Shown in pieces: positions 26,740 to 34,223 of a stretch of DNA of 47,613 bases. The notes beneath the pieces were generated by a model. The model was not told where the DNA came from. It made no database searches and saw nothing but the letters and a program-made list of their open reading frames with translations. Position numbers and translations under genes: made by a program. Origin of the DNA: JBEHWX01 sp048498995 (GTDB lineage: Bacteria; Bacteroidota; Ignavibacteria; OLB7); contig JBEHWX010000041.1 in assembly GCA_048498995.1 (NCBI GenBank), positions 1 to 47,613 of the forward strand, given 5' to 3'. Every line of letters starts with the position of its first letter. Positions within the stretch are counted from its first letter, which is position 1.

Positions 26740-27141
26740 ATGCAGTACTTCAACGGCATTTCCGACCTCGATGCGGCCAAGCGGCGCCGGCGCCTGCTGG
26801 CGCGACAGTATCATCCGGATCGCCACATGGACGAGGAGGAGCAGTACACACGTATCTGGCAGGAGATAGAGGAGGAATATCAGGCCGTGCGAACGATCCT
26901 TCTGCACAGTGGGAGCCTTCCTGAGCTGATGGCGAAGATCAGGCGCCCAATGCAGGAACCAGCTCCGGCGAAGCCACCGGCCAGGCAAGAGCCTGGCCAG
27001 CCCGAGACAGCCGCCTTTGTCAGCGTCCTTCGACGTCGTATTCCGAAGCTACTCACGGCGCTGTTCGACGCGGGCTGCCAGTGGATAGTCGAATCAGCGC
27101 AGGAGTCCCACGAGAGCCGTCCACAACGACGTAGGCGATAG
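26740..27141 (+). CDS. J-domain (DnaJ-like) protein
   Basis: 133 residues. The first 60 follow a J-domain: ISDLDAAKRRRRLLARQYHPDRHMDEEEQYTRIWQEIEEEY in outline, with the essential HPD tripeptide. J-domains stimulate Hsp70 (DnaK). The remainder has a proline-rich linker and a basic end. A virus-borne J-domain next to the ATPase gene suggests recruitment of host DnaK for assembly or replication. Confidence 0.75.
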   Translation: MQYFNGISDLDAAKRRRRLLARQYHPDRHMDEEEQYTRIWQEIEEEYQAVRTILLHSGSLPELMAKIRRPMQEPAPAKPPARQEPGQPETAAFVSVLRRRIPKLLTALFDAGCQWIVESAQESHESRPQRRRR

Positions 27142-27173
27142 TGCGAAAGCAATAGCCACCAAAGGTATAACTG

Positions 27174-27785
27174 ATGGCCACCATCATGACGTCGTCCGAC
27201 GTCCTCCAGATCGCTCGAAGAGCGGCCGCGAAGGTCGTCACGAGGTTCCCCAACATTGATCCCGAAACCGTGGCGCGAGCCGCCACCGCGCTGGCGAAGG
27301 TCGAAAGCTCGTTCCGGCCGTCGGCCAAGGCCGGGACGACCACCGCACGCGGCCTGATGCAGATCACCATCGGCACGCAAAAGGGGCTGGAAAAGGTCTG
27401 GAGCATGACACACGATCCAGAGCGGGTATTTGATCCCTACTGGGCGCTCTTCCTCGGCGAAACGTACCTCATACAGCAGTATATCCGATATCGAGATTGG
27501 CCGCGCGCCGTACATGCGTATCATTCGGGATCGTATCCCGGTCCGGATGAGCATTTGCCGGATGCGCTTGTTCATAACAAGAGATGGAAGGAAGCATATA
27601 CCCTGCTCTTCGGGGCACTTCCGGCGAACGCTCCGTCTCTCCCCGCAAGCGATCAATTCCCCATTTTTCCTCTCATCGTTACGGCGCTCACCGTCGGGGC
27701 CGTCTATGTCTCGGCCCGGCTCATTTCTTCATCGTCCGCTGAACGTGAGCGACGGTCAATGCCCGATGGCGCGCGCAAGCGTTGA
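27174..27785 (+). CDS. Lytic transglycosylase with C-terminal membrane anchor
   Basis: 203 residues. Catalytic glutamate in ALAKVESSFRPSAKA, the TARGLMQITIGT motif and AVHAYHSGSYPG identify the SLT fold. A membrane segment (FPIFPLIVTALTVGAVYVSA) lies near the end. It is a paralogue of the enzyme at 20120, which lacks the anchor. It is the last gene of the virion-type run. Confidence 0.85.
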   Translation: MATIMTSSDVLQIARRAAAKVVTRFPNIDPETVARAATALAKVESSFRPSAKAGTTTARGLMQITIGTQKGLEKVWSMTHDPERVFDPYWALFLGETYLIQQYIRYRDWPRAVHAYHSGSYPGPDEHLPDALVHNKRWKEAYTLLFGALPANAPSLPASDQFPIFPLIVTALTVGAVYVSARLISSSSAERERRSMPDGARKR

Positions 27786-27878
27786 CCGTCGGGCGTTCGC
27801 CTTTCCTCCGCCCGTTCGCGCCCCGTTCTGCCTACGAGCCGCCGAAACGCCCGTCGCTCCCTTTCCCTTCCTCACGCT

Positions 27879-27917
27879 CCCTTTCCCGTAGAAAGGCCCT
27901 TTCCCTACGGGAAAGGG
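27879..27917. terminator. Strong hairpin after the virion operon
   Basis: A perfect 13-bp stem CCCTTTCCCGTAG/CTACGGGAAAGGG with a 13-nt loop. It lacks a clear T-tract but marks the end of the GC-rich gene run. Confidence 0.55.
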
Positions 27918-27954
27918 CGAAATCGCCCTCGCCGGCTTGTTACAATTCCCCCTA

Positions 27955-28014
27955 TTGACTTTAAAGCGAAATGCTTTATTATTGCATCCGTCTTTAAAGC
28001 AGATCGCTTTAAAG
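27955..28014 (+). promoter_or_regulatory. Promoter with three CTTTAAAGC operators
   Basis: A TTG(ACT) box is 19 bp from TATTATTG, near the Bacteroidota -33/-7 spacing. The palindromic core CTTTAAAG appears three times (27959-27967, 27992-28000, 28006-28014), overlapping and following the promoter. This is the pattern of a repressed phage early promoter. It drives the accessory genes starting at 28041. Confidence 0.55.
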
Positions 28015-28015
28015 G

Positions 28016-28038
28016 CAGCTAACGAAACCGAACTGAAA
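28016..28038 (+). repeat. Leader repeat, copy 1
   Basis: CAGCTAACGAAACCGA and the seven bases after it match 31066-31088 at 21 of 23 positions. Copy 1 lies just before the ATG at 28041; copy 2 lies just before the proposed GTG at 31095. It may be a shared 5'-leader or translation control element. Confidence 0.55.
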
Positions 28039-28040
28039 TC

Positions 28041-28565
28041 ATGCTAACGAAATCAGTTTACCCGACCTCATTCCCGAAGGAATCGGGTTGCAAGTCGGGG
28101 CTTCTATGGCAGGGGATGCGCGTTCAAGACTTAAAGTCTGTTGCTGCAACGAAGAGGGTTAAAACTCTAATTAACCGTCTCGCCGACCGCTTCGGACTCG
28201 ATTTAGCCGAAGACGGCGCGTCCCTTCGCCTGAAGCATCCCGCCGAAAGGCAAACCCTCCTGATTGAAGTGCTAGGGGGGCGACGAATCCGCGTCACTAA
28301 CGGTAATCTCTTCGGCGGTCAAGTGCTGCGAGTTACCTACTACGTCGGCGATAATCGGGGATGGATTCCCCTTTCTCTTGACGACTCCGACCGCGTTACG
28401 ACCGTTGCCGACATTGCGCCGACCGGCCTCATTCTCTCCGCTTGCGGAGCACTCCCCGGCCTTGTCCGACTTGTCGACGCATGGGCGCTGCAAATCCGTT
28501 CCGAAAAATGGCTTCGGAATGCGGCGCGCGTCGATGATCGCCCTTTGTTCGCAGTAGCAGCATGA
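28041..28565 (+). CDS. Unknown accessory protein
   Basis: 174 residues. No family recognised. Beta-rich middle (TLLIEVLGGRRIRVTNGNLFGGQVLRVTYYV). First gene behind the CTTTAAAGC-controlled promoter. Lower GC and different codon use than the virion genes. Confidence 0.65.
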   Translation: MLTKSVYPTSFPKESGCKSGLLWQGMRVQDLKSVAATKRVKTLINRLADRFGLDLAEDGASLRLKHPAERQTLLIEVLGGRRIRVTNGNLFGGQVLRVTYYVGDNRGWIPLSLDDSDRVTTVADIAPTGLILSACGALPGLVRLVDAWALQIRSEKWLRNAARVDDRPLFAVAA

Positions 28566-28605
28566 CAACCGGGAGTCGCTACGCGACTCCCAATTCTTCC
28601 CGGCA

Positions 28606-28881
28606 ATGAACATAAGAAACCCTCACTTGCAAAGAGTTCTCGTAGAGGCTTACGAGACCGCGACGCGGAAACGGTCCGTCCGTTTCGTCGTCGAGCGGAA
28701 CGGACGTTTTGTTATCGAGAAAACACGCCCTTGCGAATGCTCTCACTACTGCATCAGCTCGGACGGCAGAACGTCACGCTCCATTTACAACCCGCAAACC
28801 GGAACATCGACAACACAACCCGGCCCGCTCGTTTCCGTTGGCCCCGATACAAAGCGGAAAAGGAGGAAAGATAGACAATGA
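28606..28881 (+). CDS. Small basic unknown protein
   Basis: 91 residues, basic at both ends, with two cysteines (CECSHYC). Overlaps the next gene by ATGA. Unknown function. Confidence 0.6.
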   Translation: MNIRNPHLQRVLVEAYETATRKRSVRFVVERNGRFVIEKTRPCECSHYCISSDGRTSRSIYNPQTGTSTTQPGPLVSVGPDTKRKRRKDRQ

Positions 28882-29522
28882 GCAACGAAAACAATCTCCC
28901 CCCTTCCGGGGGGAGATTCCTTGAAAGGATCATTAGAGAGCATGGGGAAACAACCGGCAACACCATTCCCCCGCATACCGCGCGCATTACGCACGAAATG
29001 GTACGCCCGTCCGCACTGATCTACCACAACTCCGAATGGATTGCAACGGAGAGATGGGCAATTCGGAAACATTACGTGCGCCGGAAGTCAGGATGTTCCA
29101 TTCTCGGCCAGGTTACACGCTTCGTCGATCTACCGATAACGCAAGGGATGGAAGAATCGGCATTCTGGCCGGTCCTCTCCGGCTCTGTTCGCCCGCGAGA
29201 TATATCCCGCGCGCATTGTACGCAATGGGTTTCAGAAGGAACACTTACGGCCGATGCTCCGGCACAAAGGCTGTACGAAGACTTTATGACACGGCACATC
29301 TACTTCCTGAATGCCGCATGCGTTGCCCTTCGAGCGTTCCGCCTTATCGTGCTACAAACGAGCGAGCAGGATTGCATAAGTCTTGTTGTAAACACCGATG
29401 AAGTCATCGGGATGATGATAGGGAGATATCACCGCGTTCCAGTACGCGAGCTTCCACCCGGAATATCGACGCCGCTCGACTTAACGAAAGATGAAACAAC
29501 GAACAAGAGCGTCGAGCAATGA
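28878..29522 (+). CDS. Unknown accessory protein
   Basis: 214 residues starting in the ATGA overlap with the previous gene and overlapping the following one in the same way, so the three are translationally coupled. No motif recognised. Confidence 0.65.
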   Translation: MSNENNLPPSGGRFLERIIREHGETTGNTIPPHTARITHEMVRPSALIYHNSEWIATERWAIRKHYVRRKSGCSILGQVTRFVDLPITQGMEESAFWPVLSGSVRPRDISRAHCTQWVSEGTLTADAPAQRLYEDFMTRHIYFLNAACVALRAFRLIVLQTSEQDCISLVVNTDEVIGMMIGRYHRVPVRELPPGISTPLDLTKDETTNKSVEQ

Positions 29523-29869
29523 GCAAGCTACAGGAAATCGCGATGGAGCAAGAACTTCGTGGGTTCAGCGGCACGACGGCTTGGTATCCGTTCCATTCGC
29601 TGTATCTAACGGACGGCACACGCTATCTCGCCGAGCAATACGATTGCTATTGGCTCATGACGATTATTTGGTCCATCCCACCGAAGGTACGGGATAGCGA
29701 ATTACTCGTCTGCTCTCTACTTGTCAAGGACAACGGCAAGGCATTGTTTACAGCCATGCGTGAAAAAAAGACAGTGTACAAGCAGCCAATTCCGCACACC
29801 GACTTTCCCGCCCGGTCGGTCACGGTTTGGGTTCTCGATCGCGTGATTCTCCTCCCGAGCGAATACTAG
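29519..29869 (+). CDS. Unknown accessory protein
   Basis: 116 residues, coupled to the previous gene by ATGA overlap. Mixed alpha/beta, no known motif. Its stop is 6 bp before a GC-rich repeat hairpin. Confidence 0.6.
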   Translation: MSKLQEIAMEQELRGFSGTTAWYPFHSLYLTDGTRYLAEQYDCYWLMTIIWSIPPKVRDSELLVCSLLVKDNGKALFTAMREKKTVYKQPIPHTDFPARSVTVWVLDRVILLPSEY

Positions 29870-29875
29870 CGGGGA

Positions 29876-29907
29876 CCTCCGGGGGCGCGTCCGGGACACC
29901 AACGCGC
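29876..29907 (+). repeat. Intergenic hairpin repeat, copy 1 (terminator-like)
   Basis: CCGGGGGCGCGTCCGG with an ACACCAACGCGC arm forms a GCGCGT/ACGCGC stem, followed here by GTTTTATT, which makes it a likely terminator. It is nearly identical to 30875-30905. Both copies directly follow a gene. Confidence 0.7.
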
Positions 29908-29949
29908 GTTTTATTCAGCACCAGCCAAATCAAAGCAAGTCGAAATAGC

Positions 29950-30309
29950 ATGAGCCGTAACAAGAAGACCAACCAAAGAGAGCTCCGCGAAGCCGCCATA
30001 GCGGCCGGCGAGATAATTGTAATTGACGATTGGCGTAAGTCCTTCGTTGAAATGGAAGACCCTTGCACCAAAAGCGACATTCTCCGGGCCGTGCTGCGTC
30101 GCAAGCCGAGCACTGACGAGATAGCAGAATGCGCCAGCCTTATGGAGTGTCTTCCAAAGCACTTACAGAGCTATATAGCCGCTGACATTATATGTAATCC
30201 CCGCACAAGCAGGGAGACATATGAACGAGTAAAAGACAACGAGGGTCTCTTGACTGTCACCACGTCGACGAACATACGACGGATGCGGTTGCGACACAGC
30301 ACCCGGTGA
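29950..30309 (+). CDS. Unknown accessory protein
   Basis: 119 residues from the ATG at 29950; the frame upstream crosses the repeat hairpin and is unlikely to be translated. Charged N-terminus (MSRNKKTNQRELREAA), helical. No family recognised. Confidence 0.55.
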   Translation: MSRNKKTNQRELREAAIAAGEIIVIDDWRKSFVEMEDPCTKSDILRAVLRRKPSTDEIAECASLMECLPKHLQSYIAADIICNPRTSRETYERVKDNEGLLTVTTSTNIRRMRLRHSTR

Positions 30310-30378
30310 TCCGCATTAATCGCGCACAAGAAACAAGTCAGAGGTTATGCACTTACACCAAATCATCACATATAGAGC

Positions 30379-30861
30379 ATGAAAAATCTGCTTGATCTTA
30401 ATGACATGGCTACGTTGAAACGGGCCGTTTCCGGTCTTCTACGAGCTGAACGAAAGTACGATGTGTATTGGGAAGCTTACTGGCACGGCAGCGCCCCCGA
30501 AAGCACGGTCAAGGAGCGATTGAGCTACTTCGGGGAGATGAGCGACCAGAGACGGACGGAGCTGGTGGCCCTGTTGGCCGAATTCCAATACACGCCACGG
30601 GGACGTCCGAACGACGCCCCCCCGGCAAAGCGGAGTCTCCACCTGGTTGACGATTTGGAAGACCTTCAACGCGCCGTCTCGGCCTTACTTGACTATGCAG
30701 AGAGATCGTTGGAGTGGTGCATGAAAGTCGCAAATGGGAGGGGAAGCACGCAGTCGGCAGACCGCCGGTGGGGCGAGTATGCCCGTCTTCGAGATGAGCA
30801 ATGCCGCACCGTTCGTAAACTGCTCGAAGAGTTCGAGTTTGAGGACTTCGACCCTACGTAA
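30379..30861 (+). CDS. Unknown helical protein with internal duplication
   Basis: 160 residues. Two similar halves: LLDLNDMATLKRAVSGLLRAERKYDVYWEAYW near the start, and HLVDDLEDLQRAVSALLDYAERSLEWCMKV near the middle. Each is followed by a RRTELVALLAEFQY- or QCRTVRKLLEEFEF-like segment. It is therefore a tandem helical repeat. Function unknown. Confidence 0.65.
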   Translation: MKNLLDLNDMATLKRAVSGLLRAERKYDVYWEAYWHGSAPESTVKERLSYFGEMSDQRRTELVALLAEFQYTPRGRPNDAPPAKRSLHLVDDLEDLQRAVSALLDYAERSLEWCMKVANGRGSTQSADRRWGEYARLRDEQCRTVRKLLEEFEFEDFDPT

Positions 30862-30874
30862 GGCGACTGAAGAC

Positions 30875-30905
30875 CCTCCGGGGGCGCGTCCGGACACCAA
30901 CGCGC
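30875..30905 (+). repeat. Intergenic hairpin repeat, copy 2
   Basis: The same sequence as at 29876 minus one G, with stem GGCGCGT/ACGCGCC, 14 bp after the stop of the gene at 30379. No T-tract follows, so it may not terminate. Confidence 0.65.
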
Positions 30906-31065
30906 CGCTTCCCTGCCTCTGCCACCACCCTTCGATGATCCTTCCCATCGGCTTCAATCTCGCGGAAAGTGCTACATTCGTGGCAATCAAGTCTTGGTGG
31001 GCGAGACTCCGCGTCTGGGCCTACAAACGAGCCCCCGGCGGGTCCAGAGACACGCACCGAGGGCT

Positions 31066-31088
31066 CAGCTAACGAAACCGAGCTGGAA
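31066..31088 (+). repeat. Leader repeat, copy 2
   Basis: Second copy of the 23-bp leader element found at 28016, upstream of the proposed GTG start at 31095. Confidence 0.55.
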
Positions 31089-31094
31089 GATACG

Positions 31095-31406
31095 GTGAAG
31101 GATGATCCAATCATAAAGGAAGGGGTCGAGCTGTCTCTACAAGAGATGGCAGACCATGTCAAACGTAAGGTCGCTGAGGCGGGTGGCGCAGCCGACGTTA
31201 TGAACCTCCTTAATCCACCGGTTAGCCTGCAATCGGTCTACGATGGAATGTCGGGTAAGTCACGCCACAAGAAGATGACCTTGCGCCTCTTCGAGTTCTT
31301 CTTTGCCAAACAATTGAAAGGGCTGGAGTTCGAGCACATCGACAAGTTCGTGTTGAAGAGGGCCGATGAAGCAAAACGCACCACCCCTTCCCAGGGCTCC
31401 TCGTAG
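31095..31406 (+). CDS. Unknown accessory protein (start uncertain)
   Basis: 103 residues from a GTG placed like the start after leader-repeat copy 1. An upstream ATG at 30969 is in frame but would put the repeat inside the gene. Helical, charged (SLQEMADHVKRKVAEAGGA...SLQSVYDGMSGKSRHKKMTLRLFEFFF); the pattern could be a helix-turn-helix, but this is weak. Confidence 0.5.
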   Translation: MKDDPIIKEGVELSLQEMADHVKRKVAEAGGAADVMNLLNPPVSLQSVYDGMSGKSRHKKMTLRLFEFFFAKQLKGLEFEHIDKFVLKRADEAKRTTPSQGSS

Positions 31407-32280
31407 TAGATAGATTCTTAGATCGACCGAATTTGTCGATCCAATCCAGATTGGCGAAAGCATGCCGGGACTATAGCCAATCTTGGCTGCGCGCCTCATG
31501 CCCTCAGGGGATGAGCTGCTGCGCATCGAGGCCGGAGGGCGTGGTGGTGGCCCTTCGGCCTCACCTATTTCGCGCGTAATGTTCAAAGCGGACACGCGAA
31601 TGTCCGCTTTTCCGAATACCATCACGATCCCAGCACGCCAAAGTACACGAACGTGTACTTATGTCGACCAGGAACATACCATATATTGATGATCCCACGT
31701 CGCGATATCGTACCGACCTCTCTTTCGCGTCGTGGCCATGCACCACTGGACCTCGGGTGCATTCCTTAGCCGGGAACGAGAATGCCGGCCGGAAACGCAT
31801 GCCCGGCCGGCGTCTCTCGCTTCCACCGTCCTAGCCACTCCTGCACTGGCTTGGAGTTCACAGCGGACCTCTTGTTTTGAGTCTCGGATTGTAGTATGTT
31901 CGCGGTGCAGCTTGTATATCTGCTCCACGTATTGCAAGTTCAAGCTACTCCCCCCCACATACAGTATTCGTAAGGCCTTCCCCTTCCCTCATCCTTAGAC
32001 TTGAGGCCCTTAGATACTGACATCCAGATTGGGAGTTCGACTTACGCCCCCTTTGAAATCAAGAACGCTTGCGATATTGTACTATGGGACCCCATCCCTT
32101 ACCTTCATGTTGCCGTGCCACTCGTGGGGTCCACGAGGCGCGCTCCTCATCAGGATCTCGAAGCTAGGGGGTACCCAAAGGGGGACTGTTTCAGTGGAAT
32201 CCATCTAGTTACCTTTCCAGGCGTACGAGACCGTATCCATAGCCCTCCCTCATTCGTTATCCACTACCGGAGGTTCGTTC
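31407..32280. other. Long non-coding stretch with hairpins and a repeated motif
   Basis: No credible gene in 870 bp. It holds an 11-bp hairpin (31530-31560, GGCCGGAGGGC/GCCCTTCGGCC with one wobble), the motif TTTCGCGCGTAATG (31568-31581), a terminator-like hairpin AAAGCGGACA/TGTCCGCTTT (31585-31611), and a 9-bp hairpin GCCGGCCGG/CCGGCCGGC (31784-31811). The remainder looks like decayed or regulatory sequence with lower GC. Confidence 0.6.
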
Positions 32281-33366
32281 ATGATCTGGAGATATCAAGG
32301 CCACGTGATCCTCGCCATGATGGCCCTCGGCCTGGCCTGGTGTTCCTCCCCACCATTGCTGGCCCAAGTCGCAAACATCCAGGCTCACCCAGAATTACTT
32401 GAGCGCGTACAGGATGACCACTATGTCAGCCGCATGGACAAGTCAGGTCACATATTTGGGCCTGAATACAAAATTGCGGCAGCATACCGGTTCGAGATGG
32501 TATACGATTCAACCTCGCGCGTGCAGTATCTATTTACCGAGTGCCTTCACAACAGCACGAAGCCGCGGTTATTCGCCTGGCGGAACAAGCGCATACACGC
32601 TGCTACCGCCGAACAGATGACCGATAGCAGCCGAACAGAGAACTTCCATATTGCCGTTGGCGATACAGTGAGCTTTCACCGTGAGTTTCGGTGGTATGCC
32701 CCAAAAACCATGAGGCAGGATACCGACAACTTTATATCCCCAGATACACTTGGCTACGCCGTTGAGTTAGTCAAAGCGACATCTGGAGCCCGTCTGGTAC
32801 TACTGGACAGCTTCGGCGTGCTCCCACAAGCAACCCCGAGTGCCCCGACGTTCTTCGGAACGAGACCGATCATTGCGACCGTCAAGTATGTCGTCCCCAG
32901 CACGATACCCACCTCTGACAGTGTATTCGTTCGAGTTCGCCTCTACACGAATGGCGAGGGCTCTGTACTTCCAGTTAGGATGGATGATTGGACAATAGGT
33001 AGCTCATTTGACCTGAGTAGAGGATATTGGAACGACTACCTCAGTCTCTTCGGTGGCGCACTTGGCAAGAGATCCGTTACGGACTTCAGCTCTCCTAATT
33101 CTCAGCCTGCAAATTCACAACTTTCGGTTACCAAGGTGTCGCGCAATTCGATCCGAATCGACTTTTCGGCCACTCAAGCAGATGGCCCAATCCAGGTCGT
33201 CATTTACGACTCGAATGGGCAGCCGATCTTCACACCTTTCGCAACGCGAGGTGCAGTCGAGGGAGGCACAACCTCGTTCGATTTCCCGACTAGTGGAAGT
33301 TACTTCGTCGCGCTCCAGCGTGGCGGGTCGATTCTCACATCACAGAAGGTCACAATCTCCAAGTAA
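32281..33366 (+). CDS. Secreted protein with T9SS C-terminal sorting domain
   Basis: 361 residues. An N-terminal signal peptide runs to about LLAQ (residue 29); a lipobox-like LAWC is also present. The middle is beta-rich and unrecognised. The last 75 residues (SVTKVSRNSIRIDFSATQADGPIQVVIYDSNGQPIF... GSYFVALQRGGSILTSQKVTISK) follow the T9SS type A sorting domain. The product should be exported by the host's type IX system to the cell surface. It is an odd cargo for a virus and may alter the surface of the lysogen. Confidence 0.75.
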   Translation: MIWRYQGHVILAMMALGLAWCSSPPLLAQVANIQAHPELLERVQDDHYVSRMDKSGHIFGPEYKIAAAYRFEMVYDSTSRVQYLFTECLHNSTKPRLFAWRNKRIHAATAEQMTDSSRTENFHIAVGDTVSFHREFRWYAPKTMRQDTDNFISPDTLGYAVELVKATSGARLVLLDSFGVLPQATPSAPTFFGTRPIIATVKYVVPSTIPTSDSVFVRVRLYTNGEGSVLPVRMDDWTIGSSFDLSRGYWNDYLSLFGGALGKRSVTDFSSPNSQPANSQLSVTKVSRNSIRIDFSATQADGPIQVVIYDSNGQPIFTPFATRGAVEGGTTSFDFPTSGSYFVALQRGGSILTSQKVTISK

Positions 33367-33377
33367 TTGAATGCGCA

Positions 33378-33950
33378 ATGTCTAAACTATTGTCAACATC
33401 TGGCTTAGTCTTACTATTCTTCATTGCACTTACTTACTCCTGTTTCGCGCGTAATGAACGCGTCCCGCCACGCCCGGTTCACATTTCGAGTGGGGGTCTT
33501 GGTGACGGCGCTCCTTGGGATGATGATCCTTTCGGAGATGGCGGCGACCCTCTTGGCGGCGGCGGCGGCGGGGGGTTCGGCAATCCTTGGAATTGGTGGA
33601 ATGACCCCGGTTTTTGGGGATGGGGATCGGGGTGGTGGCGATACGACGACCCGGTGTGGCCAGACGGCGGCGGCGGGAGCGGAGGGGGCGGAGATGGCGG
33701 TGACAAGGGTAATGGAGGGGATGGCTGTGGCAGTGGTAGTGGACCGGGAGTTCCTGATCGCGCCCTCGCAGGTTGCAGAGTAATCGTCCCTGGCGGCCGA
33801 GACGTAATTTGCGATTGCCTCCAGGATATAAGGATTGACCCAGTAACCCAGGAGATATTATGGCGCGCGGGATGCTTTGAGTGTACGGCCCGACCTGACA
33901 ATTACGACAACTCATGCCGAGACAAGAATCCAGGTGAGGGCTGCGACTAA
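33378..33950 (+). CDS. Secreted Gly/Asp/Trp-rich protein with cysteine-rich end
   Basis: 190 residues, 11 bp after the previous gene and probably in its operon. Signal sequence (LLFFIALTYSCFA; possible lipobox at C). A low-complexity region of Gly, Asp and Trp follows. The last 60 residues contain several cysteines (CDCLQD, CFECTARP, NSCRDKNPGEGCD), suggesting disulfides. Unknown function. Confidence 0.6.
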   Translation: MSKLLSTSGLVLLFFIALTYSCFARNERVPPRPVHISSGGLGDGAPWDDDPFGDGGDPLGGGGGGGFGNPWNWWNDPGFWGWGSGWWRYDDPVWPDGGGGSGGGGDGGDKGNGGDGCGSGSGPGVPDRALAGCRVIVPGGRDVICDCLQDIRIDPVTQEILWRAGCFECTARPDNYDNSCRDKNPGEGCD

Positions 33951-34031
33951 ATCGCACGTAAGGTGTCGCCATGATCCATGAGTGGACGCGGCGGGCAGCG
34001 GGCCAACCAATCACCTACCCCGTCACGCTTT

Positions 34032-34079
34032 CCGGGGAACCACGCCAAGTGGTTCCCCGGTTGCATTTCGCGCGTAACG
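34032..34079 (+). repeat. Hairpin plus TTTCGCGCGTAACG motif, left copy
   Basis: A 12-bp stem CCGGGGAACCAC/GTGGTTCCCCGG followed by TTGCA and the motif TTTCGCGCGTAACG (34066-34079). The last 30 bases match 36170-36199 at 26 of 30 positions. The two copies flank the HEPN-motif gene. It is also a likely terminator for the genes upstream. Confidence 0.7.
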
Positions 34080-34223
34080 ATCATATTCTGATCTTGTGAG
34101 GTTACTAGCTAGTCCTTGGCAGTTCTGGGTGGCAAACCAATCTGACCGAGCAGTTCACCATCGAGCATTGTGCCTGGAGATGCTGAACGTTTCGTCAAAC
34201 ACATCACACGTTAGGGAGTCCCT

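Noticed and set aside
34060..34090. dif/pdif-like XerCD site at the TTTCGCGCGTAACG motif
   Set aside because: One copy has some likeness to an XerC arm plus spacer, but the other copies lack a second arm.
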